DNA of 64,000 nucleotides. Origin: Microbacterium candidum. GTDB taxonomy: Bacteria; Actinomycetota; Actinomycetes; Actinomycetales; Microbacteriaceae. Below the pieces are notes generated by a model. It saw only the letters and a program-made list of their open reading frames with translations, did no database searches and was not told the DNA's origin. The stretch is taken from contig NZ_JASXSZ010000002.1 in assembly GCF_030315975.1 (NCBI RefSeq), positions 124,001 through 188,000 on the forward strand. Reading direction: 5' to 3'. Shown one piece after another: positions 1 to 8,637 of the stretch (position 1 is the stretch's first letter; every line of letters begins with the position of its first letter). Made by a program: the position numbers and the translations under genes.

Positions 1-421
1 CGAACGACTCGATCACCCGCACTGTGACGGCGGGGTCGAGCAGGGCGTTGCCGTCGGCCACACCGCGCACGGCCGCCAGCAGCTGCTCGGGCGGGGCGAC
101 CTTGAGGAGGAACCCGCTGACCCCGACGCGCAGCGCCCGCGCGAGGGTCTCGTCGTCGTCGAACGTCGTCAGCAGCACGACCTTCGTCTCGGTGTCGGCG
201 ACGATCGCCTGTGCGGCGGCGATGCCGTCCTGGCGCGGCATCCGGATGTCGAGCAGCACGATGTCCGGCCGAGTACGACGGACCATCGCGACGGCGTCGA
301 TGCCGTCCGCCGCCTCGCCGACGACCTCGAGGTCGGGCTGGTGCTCGAGCAGCATCCGCAGCCCCGCGCGGATCATCGCCTCGTCGTCGGCCAGGCCGAT
401 CCGGATCACCCGTTCGGTCAT
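1..421 (-). CDS. NarL/LuxR-type response regulator, N-terminal part (cut by window edge)
   Basis: This is the receiver domain of a response regulator, the DNA-binding partner of the adjacent kinase. About 140 residues are visible. The acidic pocket is D12/D13, the phospho-acceptor is D58 in the motif LLDIRMP, the conserved Thr lies in LLTTFDD, and the conserved Lys in FLLK. The ATG at 421 overlaps the kinase stop as ATGA, so the two are translationally coupled. The LuxR-type HTH expected after about residue 145 lies outside the window, so the subfamily is inferred from the DesK/NarX-type partner. Target genes cannot be read from this fragment. Confidence 0.9.
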   Translation of the reverse strand, partial: MTERVIRIGLADDEAMIRAGLRMLLEHQPDLEVVGEAADGIDAVAMVRRTRPDIVLLDIRMPRQDGIAAAQAIVADTETKVVLLTTFDDDETLARALRVGVSGFLLKVAPPEQLLAAVRGVADGNALLDPAVTVRVIESF

Positions 422-1629
422 GCGCCGCCTCCGCTCGGCAGGACAGCCAGGACGCGCCAGCCACCGTCCGGCGTCGGGCCCGCCTCGAAGGCGCCGCCGA
501 CCAGCGACACCCGCTCGCGCATCCCGACGAGGCCGTGACCCGCGGCACTCGGATCCAGCCCCGACGCCGCGCGAGCCGGACCGTTGCGCACCTCGACCTC
601 GACCCCGGAGGGCGACCAGCCGATCCGGACCTCGGCCGTCGCGCCGGGCGCGTGCCGCAGCACGTTCGTCAGTGACTCCTGCAGGACGCGGTAGGCCGAC
701 ACGTCGACGGTGCGTGCCAGCGGCACCGGCTCGCCCTCCGAGCGCATGACGACGTCGAGGCCGGCCGCCCGCACCTCGTCGAGGAGCTCCTCGGCTCTGT
801 CGAGCGACGGCGGACGCGATGTGGCGCCGTCATCGGCCGTACGGCGGAGGATGCCGACGGCACTGCGCAGTTCTGCGACCGACTCGCGGCCGAGCCGCTC
901 GATCCCGAGCAGCATGTCGAGCTGCGGCGCATCCGCGGGCAGCGTCGACCGCACGGCTCCGACTTGCAGAGTCATGACGCTCACGGAGTGCGCGACGGAA
1001 TCGTGGAGGTCGCGGGCGATCCGCTGGCGCTCCTCGGCGAGGACAGCCTGCTCGCGCGCCTCGCGCTCCGCATCCAGCGCCGCTGCGAGGCGTTCGGCGC
1101 GCACTGCCCGATTCCGCGCGCTCCTGGCCACGACACCCACCGCCCACGACGCCCACGCGAGCGACGAGAAGAACAGGTTCTCCCACACCGCGGCGCCGAG
1201 GTCCGGCGGAACGATCGTCGCTGCGTTCGGCCCCACCGCTGTCGCAGCTCGCGCGGCCGCCTCCACCGCTGCCCCGATCGCCACTCCGAGCGTCGCCATC
1301 ACCTGCGCGGCCAGCGGCGCGATCCACGAGCGGCGCACATCCCGGCGGTAGCCGGCCCACCCGGGCAGCAGGAAGTACGCGAGGACGCCGACGCCCGTCG
1401 GGCCGTCCAGCCCGAGAGCCGTCGCGACCGGGAACAGCGCCGCCACGATCGTGCTGCCGGTGATCGGCGCGACCGCGGCGACGAGGGTTCCGACCACCAC
1501 GAGAGCGAGGACGAGCATCGGGGCGCCCGGAGCCGATCGGAATCCCGGATCGAGCACGATCTCGAGTCCGCCGATGACGAGGAAGCCGGCTGCGGCGATG
1601 ACCGGCGGCATCCATTCGCTGCGTTTCAC
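418..1629 (-). CDS. Sensor histidine kinase, HisKA_3 (NarX/DesK) type
   Basis: Membrane sensor kinase of a two-component system. The first ~170 residues are hydrophobic and form several membrane segments without an obvious extracellular sensor domain. A coiled stretch then leads to the dimerisation motif RIARDLHDSVAHSVS, with phospho-acceptor H209. A HATPase_c domain follows, with the G-box GLVGMRERV near the C-terminus. I chose the GTG at 1629 because a strong Shine-Dalgarno (GGAGGAGGGG) sits just upstream; an upstream start at 1728 would add 33 residues of poor-quality sequence. The stop overlaps the start of the response regulator. In actinobacteria, intramembrane-sensing kinases of this type often answer to envelope stress, but the signal here is unknown. 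Confidence 0.92.
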   Translation of the reverse strand: MKRSEWMPPVIAAAGFLVIGGLEIVLDPGFRSAPGAPMLVLALVVVGTLVAAVAPITGSTIVAALFPVATALGLDGPTGVGVLAYFLLPGWAGYRRDVRRSWIAPLAAQVMATLGVAIGAAVEAAARAATAVGPNAATIVPPDLGAAVWENLFFSSLAWASWAVGVVARSARNRAVRAERLAAALDAEREAREQAVLAEERQRIARDLHDSVAHSVSVMTLQVGAVRSTLPADAPQLDMLLGIERLGRESVAELRSAVGILRRTADDGATSRPPSLDRAEELLDEVRAAGLDVVMRSEGEPVPLARTVDVSAYRVLQESLTNVLRHAPGATAEVRIGWSPSGVEVEVRNGPARAASGLDPSAAGHGLVGMRERVSLVGGAFEAGPTPDGGWRVLAVLPSGGGA

Positions 1630-1837
1630 GTCCCCTCCTCCCGCGCGCGATGGACTCCACGGTAGGGGATGCCTCCCGGCGGCCATGTCATCCGAAGGGA
1701 TGACACGTGCGGCGCCGCTGTCGCCCACCGGGTCGGCCGGTCGGGCCGCAGGGAGGGTTCGGACGAGGGCGCTCGATTCCTACCGTTGTCCCGTCGCCAT
1801 CCGAGGCGACTCACCGACCCGACTCGAAGGAGCTCGC

Positions 1838-2539
1838 ATGTCCACCGAATCCGCCCAGCTCGAAAGCGCCCCGGCCCCGTCGTCGACGGCTCTGCGTCCG
1901 ACCGCCCGCGCTCTCGCCGTCGCCGGCGGCGTCGCCCTGCTCGCCGGCCCTGCGCTCTTCTTCGCCGGCCTCGCCACCTCCCCCGTCCAGCTCGGGGAGG
2001 ACAAGGCGAGCTACATCGACTCGCTCATGCGCGACCCCATGCTGACGCAGATCTCGGCGCTGCTGCTGCACTACGGCAACCTGCTGATGGGCCTCGGCGT
2101 GCTGGCGCTGCCGTGGCTCGTGCGGGACCGGCGCGGCGCGATCCCGGCGGTCATCGGCGCGTTCCTCGCCTCGCTCGCCCTGCTGGGCAACTCCGGTGCT
2201 CTGTTCGCGGACTGGATGCATCTCGAGCTCGGCCGAGCGCTCGGCGCCGCGGATGCCGCTCCGGTCAGCGCGGCGGTCTTCGCGCACCCGATGATGCAGC
2301 TGTCGTTCGGCATGGCGCCGCTCATCGCCGTCGGGCTCGTCCTCTCGGCGATCGGCCTCGTCCGGGCCGGCGTCGTCGGCTGGTGGACGATCCCCGCCGT
2401 CATCGTCGGCCAGCTCGGGCTGCTGTTCCTGCCGTACTCGATGCCGATCCTCCCGGCGCTCGGCACGCTGCCGATGCTCGCCGTGCTCGTCGTCGGCGGT
2501 CTGCGCGTGCTCGGACGGGTGCGCATCGCGCGCGGCTGA
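1838..2539 (+). CDS. Multi-pass membrane protein of unknown function
   Basis: A 233-residue protein with a short polar N-terminus and about six hydrophobic segments, starting near GGVALLAGPALFFAG. The ATG is preceded by GAAGGAG at good spacing. It has no catalytic motif I recognise; the general look is of DUF4386-like or similar small integral membrane proteins of actinobacteria, but I cannot assign a family. It stands alone, divergent from the histidine kinase and convergent with the glycosyltransferase, and shares a bidirectional terminator with the latter. Divergent placement next to a two-component system makes it a possible target of that system, which is only an inference. Confidence 0.8.
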   Translation: MSTESAQLESAPAPSSTALRPTARALAVAGGVALLAGPALFFAGLATSPVQLGEDKASYIDSLMRDPMLTQISALLLHYGNLLMGLGVLALPWLVRDRRGAIPAVIGAFLASLALLGNSGALFADWMHLELGRALGAADAAPVSAAVFAHPMMQLSFGMAPLIAVGLVLSAIGLVRAGVVGWWTIPAVIVGQLGLLFLPYSMPILPALGTLPMLAVLVVGGLRVLGRVRIARG

Positions 2540-2553
2540 CGTGTGCAAGTCCC

Positions 2554-2579
2554 GGCCCGGCGACGCAGGTCGCCGGGCC
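2554..2579. terminator. Bidirectional hairpin between convergent genes
   Basis: A perfect 11-bp GC-rich stem (GGCCCGGCGAC paired with GTCGCCGGGCC) with a 4-nt loop lies between two convergent genes. The T-tract is weak (TTCTGCT), as is common in high-GC genomes. Confidence 0.75.
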
Positions 2580-2590
2580 TTCTGCTGTCG

Positions 2591-4159
2591 TCAGCCTCGA
2601 TGCGACGGCCGGGCCACCGCGTCGGCGATCGCCTGCGCGAGCAGGTCGCGCACCACGTCCGGCTCGAGCACGGCTGCGGCGTCGCGGGCACGGGCCGCCA
2701 GCGCGGCCCGCTGCTCGTCGTCACGCAGAAGCAGGATCACCGCGGCGGCGAGGGCGTCGATGTCGCCGGACGGCACCAGGGCACCCGCATCCCGGATCGT
2801 CTCGCGCGGTCCGTATCGGACGTCGTAGGACACGACCGGGATGCCGCGGGCCAGTGCCTCCGCCGTCGACAGGCCCTGCCCTTCGTAGGCGGGCGAGGCG
2901 AGGAACAGCGCGGCGCCGGCAAAGGCCGCATCCCGATCGTCGACATGACCGTGGAGCGTGACCTCGTCGGCCAGGCCGAGCTCGTCGATGAGGTCCTGCA
3001 GCGTCGCGCGGAGCGGGCCGTCGCCGTAGACGTCGAGGTGCGCGCCGGGGAGATCTGCGACCACGTCGACCCAGGCGCGGATGGCGTGGTCGACGCGCTT
3101 CTGCGCGGCCAGGCGATTGAGCATGACGACGTGGTGATTTCCGGTGGCTGAGGCCGTCGACGCGTCGCCGGGAATGTGCGGCGGCGAGTGCGACCCCTCG
3201 ACAGGCTCGGGGACCGGACCGAGCTCGGGGACCGGATCGGGCTCGGGGACCGGATCGGGCTCGCGGACCGGATCGGGCCCGGGGACCGCATCGGGCTCGC
3301 GGACCGGATCGGGCCCGGGGACCGCATCGGGCTCGCGGACCGGATCGGGCCCGGGGACCGGATCAGGCTCGGGGAGCGATCGGCGATCGGGAACGGGCTC
3401 GACGGCGTTCGGCACCACGACGTACGTGTCGTGGGGCCCGAAGCGGGCGGAGACGTCCGCACGCTGCGCCGCCGTCGGCCACAGCACGGCGTCGAACGAC
3501 CCGGCGACCTCGAACCAGCGGCGCCACAGCTCTCCGATGGGGCCATCCGGATCGTCGTACGGCGGCTCGAGGTGCGAGTTGTGGATCGTGTGGATGATCC
3601 GCACACCGGGGTCGTCCCAGTCGGCGATGAGCTCGCCGAGCTGCCGCGACTCGCACACGACCACGACGATCCGCTCCGGGGCATCCGCGCGGAGCCCGGC
3701 CACGATGTGCTCCAACCAGGCGCGATACAGCCCACGGAACCCGACCAGCACGCCCGCACCGTGGACGACGACCGCAGCCTCCGTGAGGTGCCAATCCGGG
3801 TTGCCGGGGATCACCGGGATGGACACGACATCGCCGATCGACCGGTACTCGACGCCCGGTGTCGGCGCTCCCTCGACCGCCGCGGATCGCAGCCACGAGG
3901 GGTCGGCGAGGGCCTCGTCGAAGAGATTCCGGAAGCGATCCGTGGATGCCGCATCCCCCCGCCGCACGAACTCCGCCCGCTGTTCGGCGTGCGCCTCGGG
4001 CGTGCCCGGGTCGAGCGTCAGCAGCGCCACTGCCCCAGCGCCCGCATCCTCGAGCAGCCGCGCCCGCGCGAGCGTCGCGACGGTGAACCCGCCATCGAGA
4101 CCCGGGATCAGCCGGCTCGACAGCGAGACGTATGCGGCATCGGGCAGATCAGCGCTCAC
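2591..4159 (-). CDS. GT-B glycosyltransferase (GT4-like) with repetitive linker
   Basis: A predicted glycosyltransferase of about 522 residues. The C-terminal half has the GT4 donor-site signature YEGQGLSTAEALARGIPVVSYDV followed by GPRETI and GALVP, and a GT-B sugar-nucleotide motif (VYGDGPLRATL). It is a TagE/poly(glycerophosphate) glucosyltransferase-like protein by organisation, with an N-terminal ~270-residue acceptor half. Between the halves is a Pro/Asp/Val/Glu linker made of six-residue units. The start is the GTG at 4159, which has GGGGGAGGA upstream; an ATG at 4228 lies inside the neighbouring terminator and is unlikely. The acceptor is probably a cell-wall polymer, which is inferred from the family only. 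Confidence 0.82.
   Translation of the reverse strand: MSADLPDAAYVSLSSRLIPGLDGGFTVATLARARLLEDAGAGAVALLTLDPGTPEAHAEQRAEFVRRGDAASTDRFRNLFDEALADPSWLRSAAVEGAPTPGVEYRSIGDVVSIPVIPGNPDWHLTEAAVVVHGAGVLVGFRGLYRAWLEHIVAGLRADAPERIVVVVCESRQLGELIADWDDPGVRIIHTIHNSHLEPPYDDPDGPIGELWRRWFEVAGSFDAVLWPTAAQRADVSARFGPHDTYVVVPNAVEPVPDRRSLPEPDPVPGPDPVREPDAVPGPDPVREPDAVPGPDPVREPDPVPEPDPVPELGPVPEPVEGSHSPPHIPGDASTASATGNHHVVMLNRLAAQKRVDHAIRAWVDVVADLPGAHLDVYGDGPLRATLQDLIDELGLADEVTLHGHVDDRDAAFAGAALFLASPAYEGQGLSTAEALARGIPVVSYDVRYGPRETIRDAGALVPSGDIDALAAAVILLLRDDEQRAALAARARDAAAVLEPDVVRDLLAQAIADAVARPSHRG
3205..3366. repeat. Nine 18-nt tandem units in the glycosyltransferase linker
   Basis: Nine consecutive 18-nt units with a core GGGGACCGGATCGG keep perfect register and add six residues each (PDPVPE, PDPVRE, PDAVPG variants). 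The last six form three 36-nt higher-order copies. The array begins directly at a copy of the dispersed palindromic element (3194-3217), whose half-unit it repeats, so it looks like slippage expansion of that element. Confidence 0.85.
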
Positions 4160-4200
4160 CGGTCCATCCTCCCCCACCGCGCTCTCCGACCGCAGACGAC

Positions 4201-4230
4201 GGATGCCGCGGCCTCGCGGCCGCGGCATCC
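4201..4230. terminator. Terminator downstream of guaA
   Basis: A perfect 13-bp stem (GGATGCCGCGGCC) with a TCGC loop sits seven bases after the guaA stop. The same GGATGCCGCGGC stem recurs as a terminator at 15.7 and 50.2 kb. Confidence 0.75.
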
Positions 4231-4237
4231 ATTCGGT

Positions 4238-5824
4238 TCACTCCCACTCGATGGTCCCCGGGGGCTTCGACGTGACGTCGAGCACGACCCGGTTGACCTC
4301 GCTCACCTCGTTGGTGATGCGGTTCGAGATCTTGGAGAGCACGTCGTAGGGCAGGCGCGTCCAGTCGGCGGTCATCGCGTCCTCCGACGAGACCGGACGC
4401 AGCACGATCGGGTGGCCGTACGTGCGGCCATCGCCCTGGACGCCGACCGAACGGACGTCGGCGAGCAGCACGACCGGGCACTGCCAGATCTCCTGATCCA
4501 GGCCGGCCGCGGACAGCTCGAACCGCGCGATCGCGTCGGCTTCGCGCAGGATGTCGAGACGCTCGCGGGTCACCTCGCCGATGATGCGGATGCCGAGACC
4601 CGGGCCGGGGAACGGCTGGCGTCCGACGATCGCCTCGGGGATGCCGAGCTCGCGGCCGATCGCGCGGACCTCGTCCTTGAAGAGGGTGCGCAGCGGCTCG
4701 ATGAGGTCGAAGTCGAGGTCGTCGGGGAGGCCCCCGACGTTGTGGTGCGACTTGATGTTCGCGGTGCCGGTGCCGCCACCGGACTCGACGACGTCCGGGT
4801 ACAGGGTGCCCTGCACGAGGAACTTGATCGGCGCGCCGCCTTCGGCCTTGGCCTCCTCGACGAGGTCGCGCTGCACCTTCTCGAACGCGCGGATGAACTC
4901 GCGCCCGATGATCTTGCGCTTCTCCTCGGGGTCGGTGACGCCGGCGAGGTGGCCGAGGAAGGTGTCCGCGGCATCCACCGTGATCAGGCGCACGCCCGTC
5001 GAGGCGACGTAGTCCTTCTCGACCTGCTCGCGCTCGCCCTTGCGCAGGAGCCCGTGGTCGACGAAGACCGCGGTGAGCTGGTCGCCGATGGCCTTGTGCA
5101 CGAGCGCCGTGGACACGGCGGAATCGACGCCGCCGGAGAGCGCAGAGATGACGCGCGCGTCGCCGACCTGCTCACGGATGCGCTCGACCTGCTCCGCGAT
5201 GACGTTGCCGCTGTTCCAGTCGGCGGGAAGCCCTGCGGCCTTGTGCAGGAAGTTCTCGATGACCTGCTGGCCGTAGTCGGAGTGCTTGACCTCGGGGTGC
5301 CACTGCACGCCGTACAGGCGCTTCTCGTCGTTGCTGAACGCGGCGACCTCGGTCGCGCCCGTCCGGGCGTGGACCGTGAAGCCCTCGGGCGCGCGGGCGA
5401 CCTGGTCGCCGTGGCTCATCCACACGTTCTGCTCGGTGGGCTGGCCGGCGAGGATGACGCCGCCGTCGTCGATGATCGTGGCATCCGTCGCGCCGTACTC
5501 GCGGAGTCCGGTGTTGGCGACCTGGCCGCCGAGGGTCTGGGCCATGATCTGGAAGCCGTAGCAGATGCCGAGGGTCGGGACGCCGAGCTCGAAGACCTCC
5601 GGGTCGAGGCGCGGAGCGCCTTCCTCGTAGACCGACGAGGGGCCGCCGGTGAGGATGAGCCCCACCGGGTTCTTCGCCGCGATGTCTGCCGCGGTCGCCT
5701 CGTGCGGGACGATCTCGCTGTAGACGCCGGCCTCGCGGACGCGCCGCGCGATCAGCTGCGCGTACTGCGCGCCGAAGTCGACGACGAGGACAGGGCGCTG
5801 CGAGGTCTCGGGCTGGTCGGTCAT
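4238..5824 (-). CDS. guaA: GMP synthase (glutamine-hydrolysing)
   Basis: Converts XMP to GMP using ATP and glutamine, the last step of guanine nucleotide synthesis, in the cytosol. The N-terminal class I glutamine amidotransferase domain carries the nucleophile C88 in GICYG and the His/Glu pair in QWHPEV. The ATP-pyrophosphatase domain follows with the P-loop SGGVDSA, and the C-terminal dimerisation domain ends in KPPGTIEWE, the usual GuaA terminus. At 528 residues it is the normal length. The ATG follows GAAGGAG and overlaps the stop of the DUF3817 gene as ATGA. With guaB (15.7 kb) and guaB3 (7.3 kb) it makes this part of the chromosome rich in GMP-pathway genes. Confidence 0.98.
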   Translation of the reverse strand: MTDQPETSQRPVLVVDFGAQYAQLIARRVREAGVYSEIVPHEATAADIAAKNPVGLILTGGPSSVYEEGAPRLDPEVFELGVPTLGICYGFQIMAQTLGGQVANTGLREYGATDATIIDDGGVILAGQPTEQNVWMSHGDQVARAPEGFTVHARTGATEVAAFSNDEKRLYGVQWHPEVKHSDYGQQVIENFLHKAAGLPADWNSGNVIAEQVERIREQVGDARVISALSGGVDSAVSTALVHKAIGDQLTAVFVDHGLLRKGEREQVEKDYVASTGVRLITVDAADTFLGHLAGVTDPEEKRKIIGREFIRAFEKVQRDLVEEAKAEGGAPIKFLVQGTLYPDVVESGGGTGTANIKSHHNVGGLPDDLDFDLIEPLRTLFKDEVRAIGRELGIPEAIVGRQPFPGPGLGIRIIGEVTRERLDILREADAIARFELSAAGLDQEIWQCPVVLLADVRSVGVQGDGRTYGHPIVLRPVSSEDAMTADWTRLPYDVLSKISNRITNEVSEVNRVVLDVTSKPPGTIEWE

Positions 5825-6363
5825 CGCACTCCTTCGGTCGCCGAGGAGCTCGCCCCGGCCTCATCGGTCCCCGAGTTCGTCGAGGCGGCCTGATCGGCCC
5901 CCGAGCCTGTCGAGGGGGCGGCTGCCTCTGTCGCCTCGCGGTCGGCGAGGTACTTCTTCACGTCGCGGGCGACGCGTGCCTCCATGATGAAGGACAGGAA
6001 CGGCACGACACCGCCGAGCGCCAGCAGGATGAAGCGCGGGAACGGCCACCGCATGAGGCTCCACACGCGGAAGCACGAGAAGAGGTACACGACGTAGAAC
6101 CAGCCGTGGACGACCAGGATCGACATCGAGACGTTGAGTCCGTCGCCCGACGACTCGGTGCCGCGGGGGCCCTCGATGACGGGCGCGAAGTACAGGAAAC
6201 CGCCGGATCCGCCGAGGAACAGCTCGTATCCGAGGGCGTACTTGACGATCATCTCGGCGCACAGCAGAAGCAGGAACGTACCCGTGATCACCGAGCAGAT
6301 CTGATAGAACTTCAGCGCGCCGCGGATCGCCGGGAATGAGGCGATCTTGGGGGCGGGAGGCAT
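5821..6363 (-). CDS. DUF3817 family integral membrane protein with repeat-derived tail
   Basis: A 180-residue protein with about three membrane segments; the central part [18 protein letters not shown] is the recognisable core of the DUF3817 (YdzA-like) family, which is common beside guaA in actinobacteria and has no known function. The last ~30 residues are low-complexity Ser/Thr/Gly/Ala ([20 protein letters not shown]) and are encoded by two copies of the dispersed palindromic element. Its stop overlaps the start of guaA, so the two are probably co-transcribed. The tail is likely recent and dispensable, because family members normally end soon after the last membrane helix. Confidence 0.88.
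   Translation of the reverse strand: MPPAPKIASFPAIRGALKFYQICSVITGTFLLLLCAEMIVKYALGYELFLGGSGGFLYFAPVIEGPRGTESSGDGLNVSMSILVVHGWFYVVYLFSCFRVWSLMRWPFPRFILLALGGVVPFLSFIMEARVARDVKKYLADREATEAAAPSTGSGADQAASTNSGTDEAGASSSATEGVR
5865..5918. repeat. Two copies of dispersed element R1 in the DUF3817 3' end
   Basis: Copies of the element GGTCCCCGAGCTTGTCGAGG (variants ending TTCGTCGAGG and CCTGTCGAGG) lie at 5865-5887 and 5896-5918, 31 bp apart. They are read in the frame giving STGSG/STNSG. Confidence 0.8.
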
Positions 6364-6403
6364 ACCAACATCCTACCCGCCGCTGATTTCGGAGAATCCC
6401 GGG

Positions 6404-7279
6404 CTAACTCGGGTCTCCGCCGCCATCCGGTCCGGATTCCGTGGGATTCTCCGACTTCGGGATGCCGGCTGCCGCGGCCTCCTCGAGCTCTTCGATCTCC
6501 TTCTCCCACGCGTCCTTCGCGAGGCGGTACCAGAGGTAGAACGCGAAGCCCGCGAACACCGCCCACTCCGCCGCGTAGAAGAGGTTCAGCCAGTTCACGC
6601 CCTGGTGCTCCGACGGCGCCGGCGACGAGATCGCCTCGAGTCCGCCGAGGGGCTTCTCGCTCGTCAGGTACGGCCGGTAGACGTTCAGCCCCTTGACGTG
6701 GTGCCAGCGGCCGAGAAGCGCGGCCGGCGACATCGTCGTCAGCTCGTACGGCCGCGCCTCGGGCGGGGTCACGGGCCCCTCGTCGGAGATGAGGCGCCCG
6801 GTCACGTCCGCGGTGCCGCCGGAGGCGTTGAGCGCGGATGCGACGGAATCCGCCTTCGCGCGATCCGGCGTCCACCCCACCGCGACCGCGATGGAGGTCG
6901 GAGCCGCCGTGTCGGCGACACGCAGCTGACCGGTCACCCAGTAGCCCTCGACGTTGTCGTTGAAGCGTGAGGAGACCACGATGAAGTCGCCCGGAACCCA
7001 CGAGCCCGAGACCGCGACCTTCTGCCCGACGAGTCGGTCGTCGAGGTACTCCCCCGGCTTCACGACGTCGGCGATCGGCTCCACGTGCTCGGTCGTGCTG
7101 GGCGCGACCGGTGCGGTGTCGATCGCCCGACCGAGCTGCCACTGGCCGAGCCACGCGAACACGCCGGCGACGACGAGGCACAGCAGGAGCATCGCGATCC
7201 AGCGCGGACGCACCATGACCTCGCGAAGGGTCGGCGGGAAGACCTGCTGCTGCGGGGCCGGCGCGGAAGGCTCTGTCAT
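6404..7279 (-). CDS. SURF1-family cytochrome oxidase biogenesis protein
   Basis: A 291-residue SURF1 homologue, the inner-membrane factor that helps insert heme into the aa3-type cytochrome oxidase. It has the expected two membrane segments flanking a soluble region: one at about residues 28-48 (MLLLCLVVAGVFAWLGQWQ, including the SURF1 WQ signature) and one near the C-terminus (LFYAAEWAVFAGFAFYLWY). The central region contains the typical VSGSWVPG and GYWVTGQLR strands. Its ATG shares a base with the stop of guaB3 (TGATG), so they form an operon. No oxidase genes are in the window. Confidence 0.92.
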   Translation of the reverse strand: MTEPSAPAPQQQVFPPTLREVMVRPRWIAMLLLCLVVAGVFAWLGQWQLGRAIDTAPVAPSTTEHVEPIADVVKPGEYLDDRLVGQKVAVSGSWVPGDFIVVSSRFNDNVEGYWVTGQLRVADTAAPTSIAVAVGWTPDRAKADSVASALNASGGTADVTGRLISDEGPVTPPEARPYELTTMSPAALLGRWHHVKGLNVYRPYLTSEKPLGGLEAISSPAPSEHQGVNWLNLFYAAEWAVFAGFAFYLWYRLAKDAWEKEIEELEEAAAAGIPKSENPTESGPDGGGDPS

Positions 7280-8394
7280 CAGTACGGCGCGACGACGACC
7301 TCGACGCGCTGGAACTCCTTCAGGTCGGAGTACCCGGTCGTGGCCATGGACTTCTTGAGCGCGCCGACGAGGTTCGCGGTGCCGTCGGCGACCTGCGCCG
7401 GGCCGTACAGGATCTCCTCGAGCGAGCCGACCTGGTCGACCGCGACGCGTCGGCCGCGCGGCAGGTGCGGGTGGTGCGCCTCGGCTCCCCAGTGGAAGCC
7501 ACGGCCCGGGGCATCCGTCGCACGCGCGAGCGCGACGCCGAGCATGACGGCGTCCGCGCCCATGGCGACGGCCTTCACGACGTCGCCCGACGTGCCGACG
7601 CCGCCGTCGGCGATGACGTGCACGTAGCGCCCGCCCGACTCGTCGAGGTAGTCGCGACGCGCGCCTGCGACGTCGGCGACCGCGGTCGCCATCGGCGCGT
7701 GCAGACCGAGGGTCGCGCGGGTGGTGGATGCGGCGCCCCCGCCGAACCCGACGAGCACGCCCGCCGCGCCTGTGCGCATGAGGTGCAGCGCGGCGGTGTA
7801 GGTGGCCGCGCCGCCGACGATCACCGGGACGTCGAGGTCATAGATGAACTTCTTCAGGTTCAGAGGCTCCGCGACCGAGGAGACGTGCTCGGCGGAGACG
7901 GTGGTGCCGCGGATGACGAACAGGTCGACGCCGGCCGAGACGACCGTCTCGTACAGCTCCTGCGTGCGCTGCGGGGTGAGGGCACCGGCGACCGTGACCC
8001 CGGCGGCGCGGATCTCCGCGATGCGATCGCGGACGAGCTCGGGCTTGATCGGCTCGGCGTAGATCTCCTGCATCCGACGGGTGGCGTCCACCTCGTCGAG
8101 GCCGGCGATCTCGGCGAGGAGGGGCTCCGGGTCGTCGTAGCGGGTCCACAGGCCCTCGAGGTCGAGGACGCCGAGCGCGCCGAGCTGGCCGAGCATGATC
8201 GCCGTCTGCGGGCTCACGACCGAGTCCATGGGGGCGCCGAGCACCGGGGTGTCGAACGAGAACGCGTCGATGGTCCACGCCGTCGAGACGTCCTCCGGGT
8301 TGCGCGTGCGCCGCGAGGGCACGACGGCGATGTCGTCGAACGTGTAGGCCCGCCGCGCGCGCTTGCCGCGGCCGAGCTCGAGCTCCATGGTCAC
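7279..8394 (-). CDS. guaB3: GuaB3 family IMP dehydrogenase-related protein
   Basis: A 371-residue (beta/alpha)8 IMPDH/GMPR-type protein without the CBS pair found in true GuaB. Motifs include TFDDIAVVPSRR at the N-terminus, APMDSVVSP, IADGGVGTSGDVVKA and GADAVMLG, all typical for this fold. Where GuaB has the catalytic Cys loop GSICTTR, this protein reads GAASTTR, so the usual nucleophile is Ser. Actinobacteria regularly carry this paralogue; its activity is unsettled in the group, with a role in GMP metabolism as the working assumption. The start is GTG at 8394, with GGAGGG upstream; an ATG two codons later is an alternative. Confidence 0.93.
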   Translation of the reverse strand: MTMELELGRGKRARRAYTFDDIAVVPSRRTRNPEDVSTAWTIDAFSFDTPVLGAPMDSVVSPQTAIMLGQLGALGVLDLEGLWTRYDDPEPLLAEIAGLDEVDATRRMQEIYAEPIKPELVRDRIAEIRAAGVTVAGALTPQRTQELYETVVSAGVDLFVIRGTTVSAEHVSSVAEPLNLKKFIYDLDVPVIVGGAATYTAALHLMRTGAAGVLVGFGGGAASTTRATLGLHAPMATAVADVAGARRDYLDESGGRYVHVIADGGVGTSGDVVKAVAMGADAVMLGVALARATDAPGRGFHWGAEAHHPHLPRGRRVAVDQVGSLEEILYGPAQVADGTANLVGALKKSMATTGYSDLKEFQRVEVVVAPY

Positions 8395-8430
8395 AGGTTC
8401 AGCCTACCCTCCGGCCTTATGCGTCCCTGA

Positions 8431-8618
8431 GACCCGTCGGTCGTTGAGCGAAGGGCGCTCTCGCGCGGCTCAGCGTCCGACAGATGGCTGCGCAACCCCG
8501 AGCCCCGCCGGTCGTTGAGCGAAGGGCGCTCTGGCGCCCGAGACGAAACGCAGTGATCGGACCTCGAACGCTCACCGCGTTTCGTCTCGGTCGTTCCTCC
8601 CCCGCTCAACGACCCGCG
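8431..8618. repeat. Cluster of dispersed element R2 (GTCGTTGAGCG / GACGAAACGC)
   Basis: The 243-bp gap between guaB3 and the ABC-F gene is almost entirely repeat. A partial copy (8431-8462) precedes a full copy (8509-8551) and an inverted full copy (8577-8618); the last two can fold into a long hairpin. The same element flanks the methyltransferase at 20.2 kb. Confidence 0.8.
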
Positions 8619-8637
8619 AACGGATGCGGAGCGCGGA

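Noticed and set aside
3260..3367. Three 36-nt repeats resembling a small CRISPR array
   Set aside because: The repeats are directly adjacent without spacers, stay in frame inside a glycosyltransferase gene, and consist of 18-nt subunits. No cas genes are near.
3176..5893. Plus-strand frame of about 900 codons antisense to the glycosyltransferase and guaA
   Set aside because: guaA is unambiguous on the minus strand, and the plus-strand protein is low-complexity.
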